A stretch of 64,000 nt of DNA. Origin: Isoalcanivorax indicus. Its GTDB lineage: Bacteria > Pseudomonadota > Gammaproteobacteria > Pseudomonadales > Alcanivoracaceae. The notes under the pieces were generated by a model. That model was not told the DNA's origin and ran no database searches. It saw only the letters and a program-made list of their open reading frames with translations. Position numbers and translations under genes: made by a program. How positions within the stretch are numbered: the first letter of the stretch is position 1; the number at the start of each line of letters is the position of its first letter. Shown in pieces: positions 27,747-35,811 of this stretch. Location of the stretch: NCBI RefSeq assembly GCF_003259185.1, contig NZ_QGMP01000002.1, forward strand, positions 124,001-188,000, read 5' to 3'.

Positions 27747-28771
27747 GAAATTGACTCTGCTATCAGTGAAATTTCATGCTTATAATCGTTCATCCTGTCT
27801 ACCCAAGGCTCCCAAACTGAGCCGTAGTACATCCTGCCATCACTTGAAGCCTCCTTTGTATGTTCTTGCTGAATATCAAATATGGCTCTTCCAAATAGTT
27901 GTGCAATCGGCGCCAACACCGCCACGTCCTTTATGGATGCAACGTATGGATTATCTACGTCAAATCCAAATTTTGGCTCAAAAAGTCCTTCCTTGCAAAG
28001 AGATGTAGAAATTTCATTTGATATTTTCTTTTGCCATTTTATATATGACTCCTTCACCCTTGCACCTGCATGAACCTTAAAGTTCTGGAGAATTGTTCCA
28101 GCCAATTTAGGCTTACCTTCAAAGGGTTCAATGCCAAACGGCACCAAAGACTGAGAAATTATTCGATGGCGATCAATCCATTCGCTAATGACATTACCTA
28201 ACAACTTTACAGCTTGATAACAAAAACGATCTGGAACAAGTGGAACAACAATCTCATCGGATGCTATAACGATAGTTTTAGTAATTGCACCTGTACTAGG
28301 GCCAACATCACACAGAACGTAATCGAATCCGCGTGCGTCAATCAGCGAACGCAATAATCTGTGCACAACAATGTAAGTGTTTTTCTCATGTATATTTTCG
28401 GTAACAGCTTGGTTCCAGGCCGTGCCGAAGTACGTTTCTGCTCTCGAGAATTCTAGATCACCCCGAAATAAAAATAATGACTTATATAAATTATGCTCAA
28501 CAAGTTCTATATCAGCCTGGTTTATTTCACCTTGCTGGCCCTTAAATCTCGGTAGCATTGATTCATAAATTGATGTTCCGGGCAACGAACAATCAGGATC
28601 ATCAATATCCTCCCGCGCAGCCAAGAAAAGCTCAGTCATGTTGCACTGTGGATCGCAATCAACTACTAAGACGCGTTTTCCAGTAGATGCGAGATAAGCT
28701 CCCAAGTTAAAGTTGGTAGTGGTTTTAGATACTCCGCCTTTATTGTTATACAAGGCTACTATTTTTCCCAT
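27743..28771 (-). CDS. ParA/MinD-family ATPase, first gene of a two-gene unit
   Basis: A 342-residue ATPase with the deviant Walker A NNKGGVSKTT (Lys11 and Lys16), switch I VVDCDPQCNMTELF and Walker B-like YVLCDVGPSTGAITK. About 100 residues of C-terminal extension beyond the core are unlike plasmid ParA. No ParB gene or parS-like repeat is nearby; instead the cyclase-like gene follows in a 4-bp overlap. This argues for a specialised switch ATPase working with the cyclase-like protein rather than for partition. It is low-GC and lies between attC-like sites, so the pair is probably a mobile cassette. Confidence 0.85.
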   Translation of the reverse strand: MGKIVALYNNKGGVSKTTTNFNLGAYLASTGKRVLVVDCDPQCNMTELFLAAREDIDDPDCSLPGTSIYESMLPRFKGQQGEINQADIELVEHNLYKSLFLFRGDLEFSRAETYFGTAWNQAVTENIHEKNTYIVVHRLLRSLIDARGFDYVLCDVGPSTGAITKTIVIASDEIVVPLVPDRFCYQAVKLLGNVISEWIDRHRIISQSLVPFGIEPFEGKPKLAGTILQNFKVHAGARVKESYIKWQKKISNEISTSLCKEGLFEPKFGFDVDNPYVASIKDVAVLAPIAQLFGRAIFDIQQEHTKEASSDGRMYYGSVWEPWVDRMNDYKHEISLIAESIS

Positions 28772-28799
28772 TTTAACTCCTTAAAATGGTCTCGGGGAA

Positions 28800-28872
28800 G
28801 TTAAACGCCCGCGATACTATAGGATTCGCGTTGCGGGCAGAATTTTTTTCTGCTTGATTGCGCTTGTCAGGC
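28800..28872 (-). repeat. attC-like recombination site (weak)
   Basis: On the minus strand it begins GCCTGACAAGCGCAATC and ends GGGCGTTTAACTT. The outer seven-base boxes (GCCTGAC, GTTTAAC) only approximate RYYYAAC/GTTRRRY. It lies between the nuclease gene stop and the ParA-like gene start, where a cassette boundary would be. Weaker than the three sites to its right. Confidence 0.45.
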
Positions 28873-28876
28873 GTAC

Positions 28877-30316
28877 TCAATTTAATGCCACTGCGCGGAA
28901 TCTTTGGGATAGAAATTCCTCATAGGGGTTTGGAACACCCTCTATAACCTTGTTGAGCATTACGATTAAATCGTCGTCAATTATTGGAAGCATGATCCCC
29001 CTGCCATCCACATACGTATCGTTACATCTTGCCAGTAGAGTATCCATATCATCTACCGTTCTACAAAGAAGCAGACCAAACTTGCCCAAATTCATTGAGA
29101 AACGGCCAGACAGCTGATCTATCTCTGGATTGGCAACTTCACGGGAGTAGTTCTTGCATTCCACAAAAATGAACTGGGCGGGAGTTTGATAAGTGGTATG
29201 TAGTCGATAGAAAAACCCTCCGCGTGCTGCATTATCAAAAGTGATATCTACCCGCTTTCTACCATCATGGATCTCATTCTCAACTATAGGTGAGACAACA
29301 TCAGGGTAAAAAAGGAACTCCAAAATGCCGACCACCAATCTATGATATCTGGTTGCGCCTTCTCCACCCGCGGCAATCTGACCAAGCTTTCTGATTAAGT
29401 ACTGCGCAATAATCGCGGGATCACTATCGTCTAATTCTTCGTTAGAGATGGCTGTAGCTGTGTGCTGGATCCACTCTTTAAAATCACGAAAAACCTCAGG
29501 ATGGGCATCTGTAAAAGTAGCAAGAAAGTCTTTCGAATAGGCGGACTCCCCGGACTCCTTTAAGGACTTCTTTGTTACATATGGCATACCGTTTACGCGA
29601 TGTTGAACAAGGGCTGAATAGTTTCGAAGATGCTCATGTTGCAGGTATTCGAGAACAAATTGATTGTAATACTTTTGAGGCGTGTATTTATTGGAGTAGG
29701 AGACAATTCCTTTAGGCACTAATAGTATCTTTCGCCCCTCTATAACAAGCATTGATTCATGCCGATTTCTCCACTCATTTGCAGCGCGCTCCCAATAGAA
29801 TCCAGACTGCACGTTTTGTTGTAACGCGATCCCCCATAACTTACACTGCTCTTGCGTGTAAGTTACAAGATGACCACGAATTATATTCGTAGTCATATCT
29901 GATATTTTGTCTTTATCGATGCCGTCAATAAAGAGACGGAAATCTTCTAGGTCCTCCACAATTCCAGTGGCCACAGCCTTGCTCTGAGCGATGCTATTAA
30001 AAAGCTTCTCGCTGTCGATGGAGCCAATAGCATTGCCACGAGGCTTTCCCCTGGATAGGCCCAAACATGTTTCATTGGGTTCGTGTAGATAATTAAAAAG
30101 AGCTCTCGCTCTCCTCCTTTCGTCATCTCGAATAAAATTAACAAAGGTCTGGAAGAAGCTTCGAAGTGTTCGTGTGGCATTCAAAGACCACAAGTCGGTG
30201 CGGCAGCCAAGAAAAAATGGATCGACAAACAAAGGCGTGTCATAATCTGTATCTATATCAACAAAATCTAGCTCGAACTGAGTGGCTTCTAAACTAAATC
30301 TTTCGCTGATTCTCAC
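28877..30316 (-). CDS. PD-(D/E)XK nuclease-domain protein, probable defence nuclease
   Basis: A 479-residue protein. The C-terminal part has the restriction-nuclease pattern: Glu333 in GILEFLF, Asp357 in RVDITF, then Glu386-x-Lys388 in FIFVECKN, with a following helix (NPEIDQLSGRFS). The N-terminal ~320 residues are unrecognised and start RISERFSLEATQFELDFVD. The start chosen is a GTG with a strong ribosome site (AAGGAG, 6 nt before); ATG codons further upstream lie inside the attC-like site. No methyltransferase adjoins, so it is not an ordinary type II system. It probably acts alone in defence or DNA processing. Confidence 0.78.
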   Translation of the reverse strand: MRISERFSLEATQFELDFVDIDTDYDTPLFVDPFFLGCRTDLWSLNATRTLRSFFQTFVNFIRDDERRRARALFNYLHEPNETCLGLSRGKPRGNAIGSIDSEKLFNSIAQSKAVATGIVEDLEDFRLFIDGIDKDKISDMTTNIIRGHLVTYTQEQCKLWGIALQQNVQSGFYWERAANEWRNRHESMLVIEGRKILLVPKGIVSYSNKYTPQKYYNQFVLEYLQHEHLRNYSALVQHRVNGMPYVTKKSLKESGESAYSKDFLATFTDAHPEVFRDFKEWIQHTATAISNEELDDSDPAIIAQYLIRKLGQIAAGGEGATRYHRLVVGILEFLFYPDVVSPIVENEIHDGRKRVDITFDNAARGGFFYRLHTTYQTPAQFIFVECKNYSREVANPEIDQLSGRFSMNLGKFGLLLCRTVDDMDTLLARCNDTYVDGRGIMLPIIDDDLIVMLNKVIEGVPNPYEEFLSQRFRAVALN

Positions 30317-30331
30317 CCCGGACTCCTTATC

Positions 30332-30411
30332 GCATAACGCCAACGGTAATGGGCAACAATGAAGCGCAGCGTATTTGCGCGTTTCATTGACCACATTCTT
30401 ATGTGTTATTC
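30332..30411 (-). repeat. attC-like recombination site
   Basis: An 80-bp imperfect palindrome. Its ends are GCATAAC and GTTATTC on the plus strand, and inner blocks CAATGAA, AATG and GCGC pair across the centre. On the minus strand it ends GGCGTTATGC, like integron attC sites. It sits between the zinc-motif gene and the nuclease gene, overlapping the former's last codons, as cassette attC sites do. Confidence 0.68.
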
Positions 30412-30761
30412 CGGCTGTTGAAGTAGAAGGCAGTGACGCCGCCAATCAAGGTACCTGCGAAAGCGAGGAATTCAGTAAAATACGGATTTCTACTCAGAGC
30501 CAGAACAAAAACAAAAAGCAGAACCAGAAAAACAATACCCATTGCTAGCAATGGCTTGGTTCGCTTATCTAATCGCTCAGTCATTGGTTCCGACTTCCCT
30601 AGCCCGCCACAGGTGCCACAAGCTAGCCCAACAAATTCCTTTCCTTTTAATTCGTGATATTTCGCGCAAGCCAAACAACTCGAGCCATTCGTCCCCGATT
30701 TGCAGACACCCGTTTCGTCGCAGTGACGACAGGGGTACAAATTTGATCTTACTTCCCGCAT
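30399..30761 (-). CDS. Small cysteine-rich (zinc-motif) membrane protein
   Basis: A 120-residue protein. Three CxxC pairs lie in the first 55 residues (PCRHC, LACAKYH with further Cys, and LACGTCGGLG), resembling DnaJ-type zinc modules. Two membrane helices follow (about 72-92 and 98-112). No family recognised. It occupies a single cassette between two attC-like sites. Its C-terminus runs into the downstream attC-like site. Confidence 0.65.
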   Translation of the reverse strand: MREVRSNLYPCRHCDETGVCKSGTNGSSCLACAKYHELKGKEFVGLACGTCGGLGKSEPMTERLDKRTKPLLAMGIVFLVLLFVFVLALSRNPYFTEFLAFAGTLIGGVTAFYFNSRNNT

Positions 30762-30779
30762 TCAGATGCTTCCCAGTAG

Positions 30780-30854
30780 ACGTAACGCTTTGCACAGCGA
30801 TGCGAGGAACGAACGTCCGGCGCCACAGGCGCGTACTGATGCAACTTGTTAAGT
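30780..30854 (-). repeat. attC-like recombination site
   Basis: A 75-bp imperfect palindrome. On the minus strand it starts ACTTAACAAGTTGCATC (box ACTTAAC fits RYYYAAC exactly) and ends TGCAAAGCGTTACGT. Paired blocks are TAAC...TTGCA and GCG. It lies between the genes at 30874-31119 and 30399-30761 in the same orientation as its neighbours. Confidence 0.7.
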
Positions 30855-30873
30855 GTGGGGGCCTCTTTACTCA

Positions 30874-31119
30874 TTAGTAGACACCTGCAGATTCATCAAT
30901 GATGAATTGAGCCTTATTAGCGGCACACCATTCCTCCAGCTCCTGCTTTAACTGAGGCCAAACATCTCTTGCCCAAGCCGGAGCCCTCCGTTCCCATGCT
31001 GATTCTGTTGGAAGATAAGCAGATAGTATTCCCATCGGAAGCTCAAGAACAAACGAACCACCAGGCCCGGAAACGACCAGTTCTTCTTTCCATCTTGGCT
31101 GGAATTTGAAAATGCTCAT
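30874..31119 (-). CDS. Small hypothetical cassette protein
   Basis: An 81-residue protein (SIFKFQPRWKEELVVSGPGG at the N-terminus, helical and Trp-rich in the middle: AWARDVWPQLKQELEEW). No family recognised. It fills the interval between two attC-like sites almost exactly, the usual layout of an integron cassette with one small gene. The start ATG lies just inside the upstream site's end. Confidence 0.62.
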   Translation of the reverse strand: MSIFKFQPRWKEELVVSGPGGSFVLELPMGILSAYLPTESAWERRAPAWARDVWPQLKQELEEWCAANKAQFIIDESAGVY

Positions 31120-31129
31120 TGATATTTAC

Positions 31130-31207
31130 GCTTAACGCCGCGCACACCGGCGCGAGCTTGCGCGCGTCCGACAGCCGAAGGCTGTGTAGTGCTGCGCTTG
31201 GTTATGG
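31130..31207 (-). repeat. attC-like recombination site
   Basis: A 78-bp imperfect palindrome. On the minus strand it begins CCATAACCAAGCGCAGC, has a central GCCTTCGGCTGT-type stem and ends GCGCGGCGTTAAGC. The final box GTTAAGC fits GTTRRRY exactly. It marks the right end of the recognisable cassette series. Confidence 0.72.
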
Positions 31208-31286
31208 CTGCGACGCTCCCGACTTTCTATTAGCACTTTGCGAAGCGCTAGCGGAGCCACAGCCCGAACAATGCGGGGCAAGAACT

Positions 31287-31499
31287 ATGGCTTGCCGCCG
31301 CCCCAAAATCCTCTTACTGGCTCACCACGCCGATAGCGATGATGTGGCCGATTACCGTTTACTTTCCGACTGCCACCAGGAACGGAACTGCCGAGCCTGC
31401 GATGAGCCGGTGAATTTCAATACCGGTGAAGCCGACTTGTGGCACGACGCAGCCGGACAAACCTACGCCCAATTAAATGCAAAAGGCAGAGCTCCATAA
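31287..31499 (+). CDS. Doubtful short open frame in the island's right edge
   Basis: A 70-codon frame starting ACRRPKILLLAHHADSDDVA with a weak upstream GGGGCAAG. It has cysteines near NCRACDEPV, which could be a zinc motif. It points opposite to the cassettes and lies just outside the last attC-like site. Coding status is uncertain. Confidence 0.25.
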   Translation: MACRRPKILLLAHHADSDDVADYRLLSDCHQERNCRACDEPVNFNTGEADLWHDAAGQTYAQLNAKGRAP

Positions 31500-31816
31500 C
31501 AGGTATTAGGACGCCGGAGCATATATTGAATAACGACGCCCGCAGCCTATCCAGATATCAATTCACTCCAAATGGCTTTTATATCTCTCTAAAAACAGAG
31601 AACGAACTTGCCAACATGACGGAGGGCACAATGACAGGAAGCATGCTCATCTATTCAAACCCACCCACGCTACCGCCAGAAATCGCACTCCCCCAAGCAC
31701 GATCCCCCCACAAACAAGCGCCACGCCCAGCGTGACCCCTGTCTCATTTCTTCTGTGAGGTAAGTAATACCGGAAGGAAGATTTATTTCAAGTGATGGCA
31801 CTTTGCCATCATCGGC
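31500..31816. other. Gene-poor boundary between island and backbone
   Basis: About 317 bp with no gene I can support; an open frame on the plus strand has no ribosome site or familiar sequence. A 7-bp stem-loop (GATGGCA ctt TGCCATC, 31794-31810) just downstream of yheV may end the prlC-yheV transcript. Base composition returns to GC-rich after about 31840. Confidence 0.5.
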
Positions 31817-32035
31817 CTATTTGCCCGATTTCCACACCACCGGGCTGCTCCCGCCCCCATCACCGCCCTCTGGCGATGTCGGGGCGGGCGCCGGTTCAGC
31901 GTCCAGATCCTTGCGCATATCGCAGGCCACGCACTCCATCCACAGGCTGTCGCCGTCCTGGACACGCACGATCTTGTCCAGGGCGCCGCACTCCGGGCAG
32001 GTGGCGCCGGCGATAAAGCGGCGTTTCACGCTCAT
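31817..32035 (-). CDS. YheV-family putative zinc ribbon protein
   Basis: A 72-residue protein with two CxxC pairs (CPECGALD and ECVACDMRK) forming a zinc ribbon, and a low-complexity Pro/Gly tail. It overlaps the prlC stop by 4 bp, the conserved prlC-yheV arrangement of gammaproteobacteria. Function unknown. It restarts the chromosomal backbone after the island. Confidence 0.85.
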   Translation of the reverse strand: MSVKRRFIAGATCPECGALDKIVRVQDGDSLWMECVACDMRKDLDAEPAPAPTSPEGGDGGGSSPVVWKSGK

Positions 32036-34068
32036 GCGGCAATGCCGCTGTGGCGCAGCAGGGGTTCCACGCTGGGTTCGCGGCCGCGGAAGGCCTTGAA
32101 CAGCTCCATGGGCTCCTGGCTGCCGCCCATGGCCAGGATGTGCTGGCGGAAGTCGCGGCCGGTGTCGGGGTTGAACACGCCTTCTTCCTCAAAGCGGGCG
32201 TAGGCATCGGCAGAGAGCACTTCGGCCCATTTGTAGCTGTAGTAGCCTGCGGCGTAGCCCCCGGCGAAGATGTGGCCGAAGCCGTTCTGGAAGCGGTTGA
32301 AGGCGGGGGGCTTGATCACGGCCACTTCGTCGCGCACCTCGTCGAGCACGGTCTGGATGTCCAGCTGGTCGTTGTATTCGGCGTGGATGCGCATATCGAA
32401 CAGGGAAAACTCCAGCTGGCGCACCATCATCATGGCGCTCTGGAAGTTCTTGGCGGCGAGCATCTTGTCCAGTTTTTCGCGGGGCAGGGGTTCGCCGGTT
32501 TCATAGTGGCCGGAGATCAGACGGATGCCTTCTTCGGTCCAGCACCAGTTCTCCATGAACTGGCTGGGCAGCTCCACGGCGTCCCAGGCCACGCCGTTGA
32601 TGCCGGAAATGCCGCTCACGTCCTGTTCGGTCAGCATGTGGTGCAGGCCGTGGCCGAATTCGTGGAACAGGGTGGTCACTTCGTCGTGGGTCAGCAGGCC
32701 GGGCTTGCCGCCGGCGGGCGGGGCGAAGTTGCAGCTCAGATACGCCACGGGCAGTTGCAGGCTGCCGTCCAGGCGGCGGCGCCGCACCTGGCAGTCGTCC
32801 ATCCAGGCGCCACCGCGTTTGCCGGTGCGGGCGTACATGTCCAGGTAGAAGCCAGCGATAAGGGTGCCGGATTCATCGACAACGTCGTAATAGAGGACGT
32901 CCTTGTGCCAGGTGTCCACGCCGTCTTTGGCCTGGATGCGGATGGCGAACAGCTTCTCCACCACGGCGAACATGCCGTGGATCACTTTTTCGGCGGGGAA
33001 CCAGGGGCGCAGCTCTTCTTCAGAGATGCTGTAGCGGGCTTCGCGCAGGCGTTCGCTCCAGAATCCGATATCCCAGGGTTGCAGGTCGCTGGCCCCGTTT
33101 TCAGCCGCAAAGGCTTTGAGTTCGGCCAGCTCTTTCTCGGCCTGGGGCTTGGCGCGGCGGGCCAGGTCGCGCAGGAAGGTCTGCACTTCGTCCACGTCGC
33201 GGGCCATCTTGGTGGCCAGGGATTTTTCGGCATAGTGGTTGAAGCCGAGCAGGCGGGCCTGTTCGTGGCGCAGGCGCAGGATCTCGCGCATCAGGGCGCT
33301 GTTGTCGAACTTGCCTGCATCCGGGCCTTCTTCCGAGGCGCGGGTGCAGTGGGCGCGGTACATCTCTTCGCGCAGGGCGCGGTTCGTAGCGTGGCAGATC
33401 ACGGCGTAATAGCAGGGGAAGTCCAGGGTCAGCATCCAGCCGTCCAGGCCTTCTTCCTTGGCCTTGTCGGCGGCGCCGGCGCGGGCAACGTCGGGCAGGC
33501 CGTCCAGTTCACGCTCGTCGGTCACGTGCTTGCGCCAGCTCTGGGTGGCGTCCAGCACATTGTCAGAGAAGCGCGAGGTCAGTTCAGACAACCGCTTGCT
33601 GTTGGCCATGTACTCGGCCTTGCGCTCCACGGGCAGGTCCACGCCAGACAGGCGGAAGTCACGCAGGGTGTCGTCCAGGTCCTTTTGCTGGGCGGGGGTC
33701 AGGCGGGCGTATTCCTCGCTGTCGCGCACGCTCTGGTAGGCGGCAAACAGGTCGGCGTTCTGGCCGGTCTCGGTGCCGTATTCCGACAGCTTGGGCAGGC
33801 AGGCGTTGTAGGCATTACGCAGGGCTTCGTTCTGGGCCACGGCGTTCAGGTGGCCCACGGGGCCGAAGGCCTTGCCCAGGCGGTCATCTTCTTCATCCAG
33901 CGCCTGCACCAGCGAGGCCCAAGTCCAGGGGCCACCCTCCGCCAGCAGCGCCTTGATCCGCGCCCGGCCGGATTCGATCAGCGCGTCCACCGCCGGCTCC
34001 ACATGCTCGGGCTTGATGGCAGAAAACGGCGGCAGGCCGGGGTAATCGATCAGGGGGTTGCTGGACAT
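32032..34068 (-). CDS. prlC: Oligopeptidase A (M3 metallopeptidase)
   Basis: A 678-residue zinc peptidase that degrades short peptides, including cleaved signal peptides, in the cytosol. The zinc motif HEFGH is at residues 469-473 within TLFHEFGHGLHHML, and the length is that of the family. The start is the ATG following CGAGGAGCCCCGC. It is divergent from the gamma carbonic anhydrase gene across 171 bp. Confidence 0.96.
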   Translation of the reverse strand: MSSNPLIDYPGLPPFSAIKPEHVEPAVDALIESGRARIKALLAEGGPWTWASLVQALDEEDDRLGKAFGPVGHLNAVAQNEALRNAYNACLPKLSEYGTETGQNADLFAAYQSVRDSEEYARLTPAQQKDLDDTLRDFRLSGVDLPVERKAEYMANSKRLSELTSRFSDNVLDATQSWRKHVTDERELDGLPDVARAGAADKAKEEGLDGWMLTLDFPCYYAVICHATNRALREEMYRAHCTRASEEGPDAGKFDNSALMREILRLRHEQARLLGFNHYAEKSLATKMARDVDEVQTFLRDLARRAKPQAEKELAELKAFAAENGASDLQPWDIGFWSERLREARYSISEEELRPWFPAEKVIHGMFAVVEKLFAIRIQAKDGVDTWHKDVLYYDVVDESGTLIAGFYLDMYARTGKRGGAWMDDCQVRRRRLDGSLQLPVAYLSCNFAPPAGGKPGLLTHDEVTTLFHEFGHGLHHMLTEQDVSGISGINGVAWDAVELPSQFMENWCWTEEGIRLISGHYETGEPLPREKLDKMLAAKNFQSAMMMVRQLEFSLFDMRIHAEYNDQLDIQTVLDEVRDEVAVIKPPAFNRFQNGFGHIFAGGYAAGYYSYKWAEVLSADAYARFEEEGVFNPDTGRDFRQHILAMGGSQEPMELFKAFRGREPSVEPLLRHSGIAA

Positions 34069-34239
34069 GCGGGGCTCCTCGGCAAATCGGGACGTTTCGA
34101 TACCCTTTGGATGGGGTCAGGGGCCCCGGGGTTCAAGCCAGCATGCTATCACGGCGGCGTGCTCGTCATGTGACCGGGCTTGCCGGGGCGCGGCGCCCGG
34201 TCTACCTTGCAGCGGAGATCATTATCCGGAGGAGTCCCC

Positions 34240-34776
34240 ATGGCTGTACGCACATTCGCTGGCAAGACCCCGCAACTGGGGGAAGGGGTGTGGGTGGACC
34301 CGTCGGCGCAGGTGATCGGGGATGTGACCCTGGGGCCGGATTGTTCGGTGTGGCCCTGCGCGGTGATCCGGGGCGACATGCACTTTATCGAGCTGGGGGC
34401 GCGCTGCAGCGTGCAGGACAACGCCGTGCTGCATATCACCCACGACTCTCGGTTTAACCCGGGTGGGTTTGCGCTCACTATCGGCGATGATGTGACGATT
34501 GCTCACCAGGCGATGCTGCATGGCTGCCATATCGGCAACCGGGTGATGATCGGTATGCAGGCCATCGTCATGGACGGCGCCCGCATCGGCGACGACGTAA
34601 TCCTGGCCGCGGGCTCTCTGGTGCCCCCGGGCAAGTCGCTGCGCCCGGGCTACCTGTATCGCGGCAAACCGGCCCAGTCGGTGCGCCCGCTGACGCAGGA
34701 GGAGCTGGAGTTCCTGCCGTATGTAGCTGGCAACTACGTAAAGCTGAAGGACCAGTATCTGGCCGAGGATGCGTGA
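34240..34776 (+). CDS. Gamma carbonic anhydrase family protein (YrdA-like)
   Basis: A 178-residue left-handed beta-helix protein with hexapeptide repeats such as VIGDVTLGPDCSVWPCAVIR. The three zinc-ligand histidines are in place: His68 (ITHDS), His89 (IAHQ) and His94 (LHGC). The YrdA group binds metal, but carbonic anhydrase activity is often not demonstrated. A strong CCGGAGGAG ribosome site fixes the ATG at 34240. The gene ends 3 bp before the convergent lpxR-like gene. Confidence 0.9.
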   Translation: MAVRTFAGKTPQLGEGVWVDPSAQVIGDVTLGPDCSVWPCAVIRGDMHFIELGARCSVQDNAVLHITHDSRFNPGGFALTIGDDVTIAHQAMLHGCHIGNRVMIGMQAIVMDGARIGDDVILAAGSLVPPGKSLRPGYLYRGKPAQSVRPLTQEELEFLPYVAGNYVKLKDQYLAEDA

Positions 34777-34779
34777 ACC

Positions 34780-35775
34780 CTACAACCGCCAGGTGAACGA
34801 CAGGGTACCGAAACTCATGGGGTCCTTGTTGGTTTCCTGCTGGGAGGTGGTGGCGCGCAGGGTGAGGGCAAACTGGAAGTTTTCGGTGTGCACGGAGCCG
34901 CCCAGGCTGAGGCCGCCGGTGAAGTGGCGTTGGCGAAAGGCGTAGTCGCTGCCGCGATCTTCGATGTAATTGTAGGCGATGCCCTCACCGATCAGGCCGG
35001 CAAACAGGGACCAGCCACGGCCGGGAATATCCAGCAGACCGGGCAGGCCGATGGTGGAAGACAGGCCGGCGTATTCCGGTACGAAGTTACCCGGCAAATT
35101 ATGCCCCATGCGCCAGAACAGGCCGGTTTCGGCGCTGGTGATAAAGCTGCTCAGGCGGGTACCCGCCGACCACACGAGTTCACTCTGGAAGCCGTTCGGA
35201 CCGCTGGTATGAAACCGGTTGGCGTAAAGCGCGTGAACACCGCCCACCACATCGGGACCCAGCTGGTTGTCCCAGCCATTGGGGTTGGTGCTGCCGGTCA
35301 CCTTGTGCACCCATTCCTGGCTGCGCTTGGCGCCGGAGTCGGGGCCAGTATGCCCTGCCATCAGGCCGTAGCCCACCAGGTGCTGGCGATTCCAGGAAAA
35401 CAGGGTGGCCTCGATGGCGGCCAGGCCGACATAGGGCACGTCATCAAACTGTGGCGCCTCGGCCTCGATGTCTTCCGGGGTGACCATCAGCTGGACCAGT
35501 GACACGCTCAGGGCATGGTCGCGATCGGGGCTGCCGATGCCCGGCAACCAGCCGAAGCTGTCACGGGCGCGGCGCGGCAGGCACAGGCGGCAGGTGTCGT
35601 TACGTTCGGCGGCGCTGCTCAGGTAGGAGATCCGCACGCCGTTGGTGTAGCCCTTGTCTTCGCCGGTCAGCAGGTCGTTGTCCCAGGCGATATTGAGCGT
35701 GCTCGCCAGGGCGGCCGTGGGGGCGCTGAGCAGACACAGCAGGGCTAACGCGGGGCGAATCCTTGTGCGGTGCAT
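34780..35775 (-). CDS. LpxR-family lipid A deacylase (outer-membrane)
   Basis: A 331-residue protein with a signal peptide (about 1-24, cut after ALAS) and a beta-barrel-like mature part ending in an aromatic residue near the C-terminus (FTWRL). LpxR-family marks are WDNDLLTGEDKGYTNG at the mature N-terminus and SQEWVHKVTGS, whose His matches the catalytic His of LpxR. LpxR removes the 3'-acyloxyacyl chain from lipid A at the outer membrane. The family also includes uncharacterised DUF2219 proteins. No operon partner. Confidence 0.85.
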   Translation of the reverse strand: MHRTRIRPALALLCLLSAPTAALASTLNIAWDNDLLTGEDKGYTNGVRISYLSSAAERNDTCRLCLPRRARDSFGWLPGIGSPDRDHALSVSLVQLMVTPEDIEAEAPQFDDVPYVGLAAIEATLFSWNRQHLVGYGLMAGHTGPDSGAKRSQEWVHKVTGSTNPNGWDNQLGPDVVGGVHALYANRFHTSGPNGFQSELVWSAGTRLSSFITSAETGLFWRMGHNLPGNFVPEYAGLSSTIGLPGLLDIPGRGWSLFAGLIGEGIAYNYIEDRGSDYAFRQRHFTGGLSLGGSVHTENFQFALTLRATTSQQETNKDPMSFGTLSFTWRL

Positions 35776-35811
35776 GGGCAGTCCTTTTCGGGCAAGCCAG
35801 CCTGACGGCGC

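Noticed and set aside
27743-28771. Plasmid partition locus
   Set aside because: The ParA-like gene has no ParB, no centromere-like repeats and no replication gene; a cyclase-like gene occupies the partner position.
31439-31735. 98-codon plus-strand frame at the island's right edge
   Set aside because: No ribosome site, overlaps another doubtful frame, and its Pro-rich end looks non-coding.
22700-31750. CRISPR array or prophage in the AT-rich island
   Set aside because: No regularly spaced direct repeats, no cas genes and no phage structural, integrase or lysis genes were seen.
32050-34173. 707-codon open frame on the plus strand opposite prlC
   Set aside because: Antisense to intact prlC; composition (Ala/Gly/Val/His) is typical of antisense frames in high-GC genes.
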